Source: CAYSCW01 sp964449165 (lineage in GTDB: Bacteria; Acidobacteriota; Aminicenantia; Aminicenantales; Aminicenantaceae). From it: 64,000 bases of DNA. The stretch is taken from the NCBI GenBank assembly GCA_964449165.1, contig CAYVAT010000004.1:1-64000 (forward strand), given 5' to 3'. Positions 62,880 through 64,000 of the stretch are shown in pieces. The translations under genes and the position numbers were made by a program. Within the stretch, counting starts at the first letter, position 1. The number at the start of each line of letters is the position of its first letter. The notes beneath the pieces were generated by a model that saw only the letters and a list, made by a program, of their open reading frames with translations, was not told where the DNA came from and made no database searches.

Positions 62880-64000
62880 TCAACTTTGTTGAAGCGCCAT
62901 ACTCTGGAAAAGCCCTCTCTTATCCATAAGTTCTTCATATGTTCCAGACTCAATTATACAACCTTTGTCAAGGACATAGATGATATCGGCGTTCTTTACT
63001 GTAGAGATACGGTGAGAAATAATTATAATTGTTTTGCGCTCACCCAGGTCTTCTATAGACTGCTGGATTAGTTTTTCCGATTCTGAATCGAGTGCGCTCG
63101 TGGCCTCATCAAAGATGAGCAACTCTGGCGAACGTATAAGAGCTCTGGCCACAGTAACACGCTGCCTCTGTCCCCCCGATAGTTTTTGCCCCCTGTCTCC
63201 GAGGACCGTTTCATAGCCCTTGGGGAGATTTTCTATGAATTCATGGGAATAGGCCATCCTTGCGGCTGTTTTTATCTCTTCTTCCGAGGCGTCGTGCTTT
63301 CCTAAAAGGATGTTTTCCCTTACACTTTCATTAAAAAGAAAGGTGTCCTGACTCACGAACCCAATTGTCTTACGCCAGCTTGAAAGGTTCAATTTCTTCA
63401 GTTCAGTATCACCAATCATAATTTTGCCCTTGTATCCCTTGTACAGGCCGCACAACAGGTCAACAAGGGATGACTTTCCGCAGCCTGACTTTCCCACTAT
63501 TGCAGTTATTTTGTTCTTAGGAATCCGAAGATTGAGATCTTTGAATACTGTACTTGAATCGTCATAGGAAAACTCCAAATTTTCGAAGACGATATTGCCT
63601 GACAGTTGGCCGAGGGCAGTTCCTTTGGACAGATCTTCACGTTTGATTTGTTTTTCATCGATTAACGTATGTACCAGCTTAAGGGCTGGTATATAAGAGA
63701 GCAGCAGCATCCTCCCAGAGATAACATCGGCGATTTGCCTATAAAGCCTTTGAGCAGTGGTGGCAAAGAAAGCCATCATGGGCAGCACAGCAACAATCGG
63801 AGTCTTACTGAAGTACTGAAAGTAGACAAGAGCCAGGACAAGGCATAGTACTATCAGTGTTTCACCAGCTGGAGCAGGGAGACTTTGGAATATTCCGAGC
63901 TTAACAAATATCCTCTTCAATTCATTAAATTTTTTTGAAAAGCTTTGATGGACATTGCTTTCGAGGGAGAATAACTTAACCTGCCTGATGCCATTGAGAG
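62880..64000 (-). CDS. ABC exporter (MsbA-like), ATPase part, cut by window edge
   Basis: The minus frame is open from 62880 to the window edge (373 codons seen; the TTG near 63920 is internal). The edge part reads LNGIRQVKLFSLE, the usual coupling-helix region of type I ABC exporters. Two or more membrane segments follow (ETLIVLCLVLALVYFQYF). The ATPase domain has GKSGCGKSSL (Walker A), SGGQRQRVTVARAL (signature) and LLIFDEATSALD (Walker B). The family flips lipids or lipid-linked sugars (MsbA, PglK). A lipid-linked oligosaccharide is inferred as substrate from context. Confidence 0.9.
   Translation of the reverse strand, partial: LNGIRQVKLFSLESNVHQSFSKKFNELKRIFVKLGIFQSLPAPAGETLIVLCLVLALVYFQYFSKTPIVAVLPMMAFFATTAQRLYRQIADVISGRMLLLSYIPALKLVHTLIDEKQIKREDLSKGTALGQLSGNIVFENLEFSYDDSSTVFKDLNLRIPKNKITAIVGKSGCGKSSLVDLLCGLYKGYKGKIMIGDTELKKLNLSSWRKTIGFVSQDTFLFNESVRENILLGKHDASEEEIKTAARMAYSHEFIENLPKGYETVLGDRGQKLSGGQRQRVTVARALIRSPELLIFDEATSALDSESEKLIQQSIEDLGERKTIIIISHRISTVKNADIIYVLDKGCIIESGTYEELMDKRGLFQSMALQQS

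Overview
This window is one large surface-polysaccharide (O-antigen or capsule type) biosynthesis region. It has about 46 intact genes, two genes cut by the window edges, and at least six broken genes. Almost everything is on the minus strand. The exceptions are a YfhO-type membrane protein at the left, one GT-C enzyme near 15 kb, and a two-gene island at 37.6-39.4 kb. I see no tRNA, rRNA or CRISPR array. A Wzm/Wzt exporter, an O-antigen ligase-like protein, a heptosyltransferase-like protein and two predicted lipoproteins point to a Gram-negative, probably uncultivated bacterium. The DNA is AT-rich, with frequent TTG and GTG starts. The sequence alone does not fix the phylum.

Layout: 1-14.5 kb holds an edge-truncated oxidoreductase, multi-pass membrane enzymes, a cytosolic clan GH-A hydrolase-like protein, and a tight GT4/GT2/GT-C/methyltransferase/aminotransferase/epimerase/GT2 series. 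14.6-24.2 kb holds a GT-C enzyme, a frameshifted methyltransferase, a frameshifted polysaccharide deacetylase, a phosphodiesterase-superfamily protein, a helical-TM-PA14 protein, a double-GNAT-like protein, an intact deacetylase and a GT2. 24.2-37.4 kb is the export core: a 1005-residue methyltransferase/coiled-coil/GT2/GT2 protein, Wzt, Wzm, an acyltransferase, a GT2, a GT4, a Wzx-type flippase, a tandem pair of FAD oxidoreductases and a DPM1-like GT2. 39.4-53.3 kb holds several GT4 enzymes, an initiating sugar-phosphate transferase, an O-antigen ligase/polymerase, a sulfotransferase and a deletion relic of GDP-fucose synthase. 53.3-64 kb holds two lipoproteins, two paralogous membrane proteins, a UDP-GlcNAc 2-epimerase, an oxidoreductase/acetyltransferase fusion, two GT2 enzymes and an edge-truncated ABC exporter, with glycosyltransferase relics between them.

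How the genes could work together (inference): a WcaJ/WbaP-type transferase starts a lipid-linked glycan. GT2 and GT4 enzymes extend it with sugars made by the aminotransferase, the epimerases and the WbpB/WbpD-like fusion. Export could run through Wzm/Wzt, or through the Wzx flippase with the O-antigen ligase/polymerase. DPM1/GtrB-like GT2 enzymes would charge polyprenyl phosphate with sugars that the many GT-C and YfhO-like proteins transfer outside the membrane. Methyl, acetyl and sulfate groups are added and deacetylases trim.

Two features stand out. One is a roughly 140-residue domain that occurs twice in one membrane protein and once at the C-terminus of a GT-C-like protein 36 kb away. 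The other is the density of genes eroded by small deletions, several with short repeats at the junction, which suggests a glycan locus in rapid turnover.
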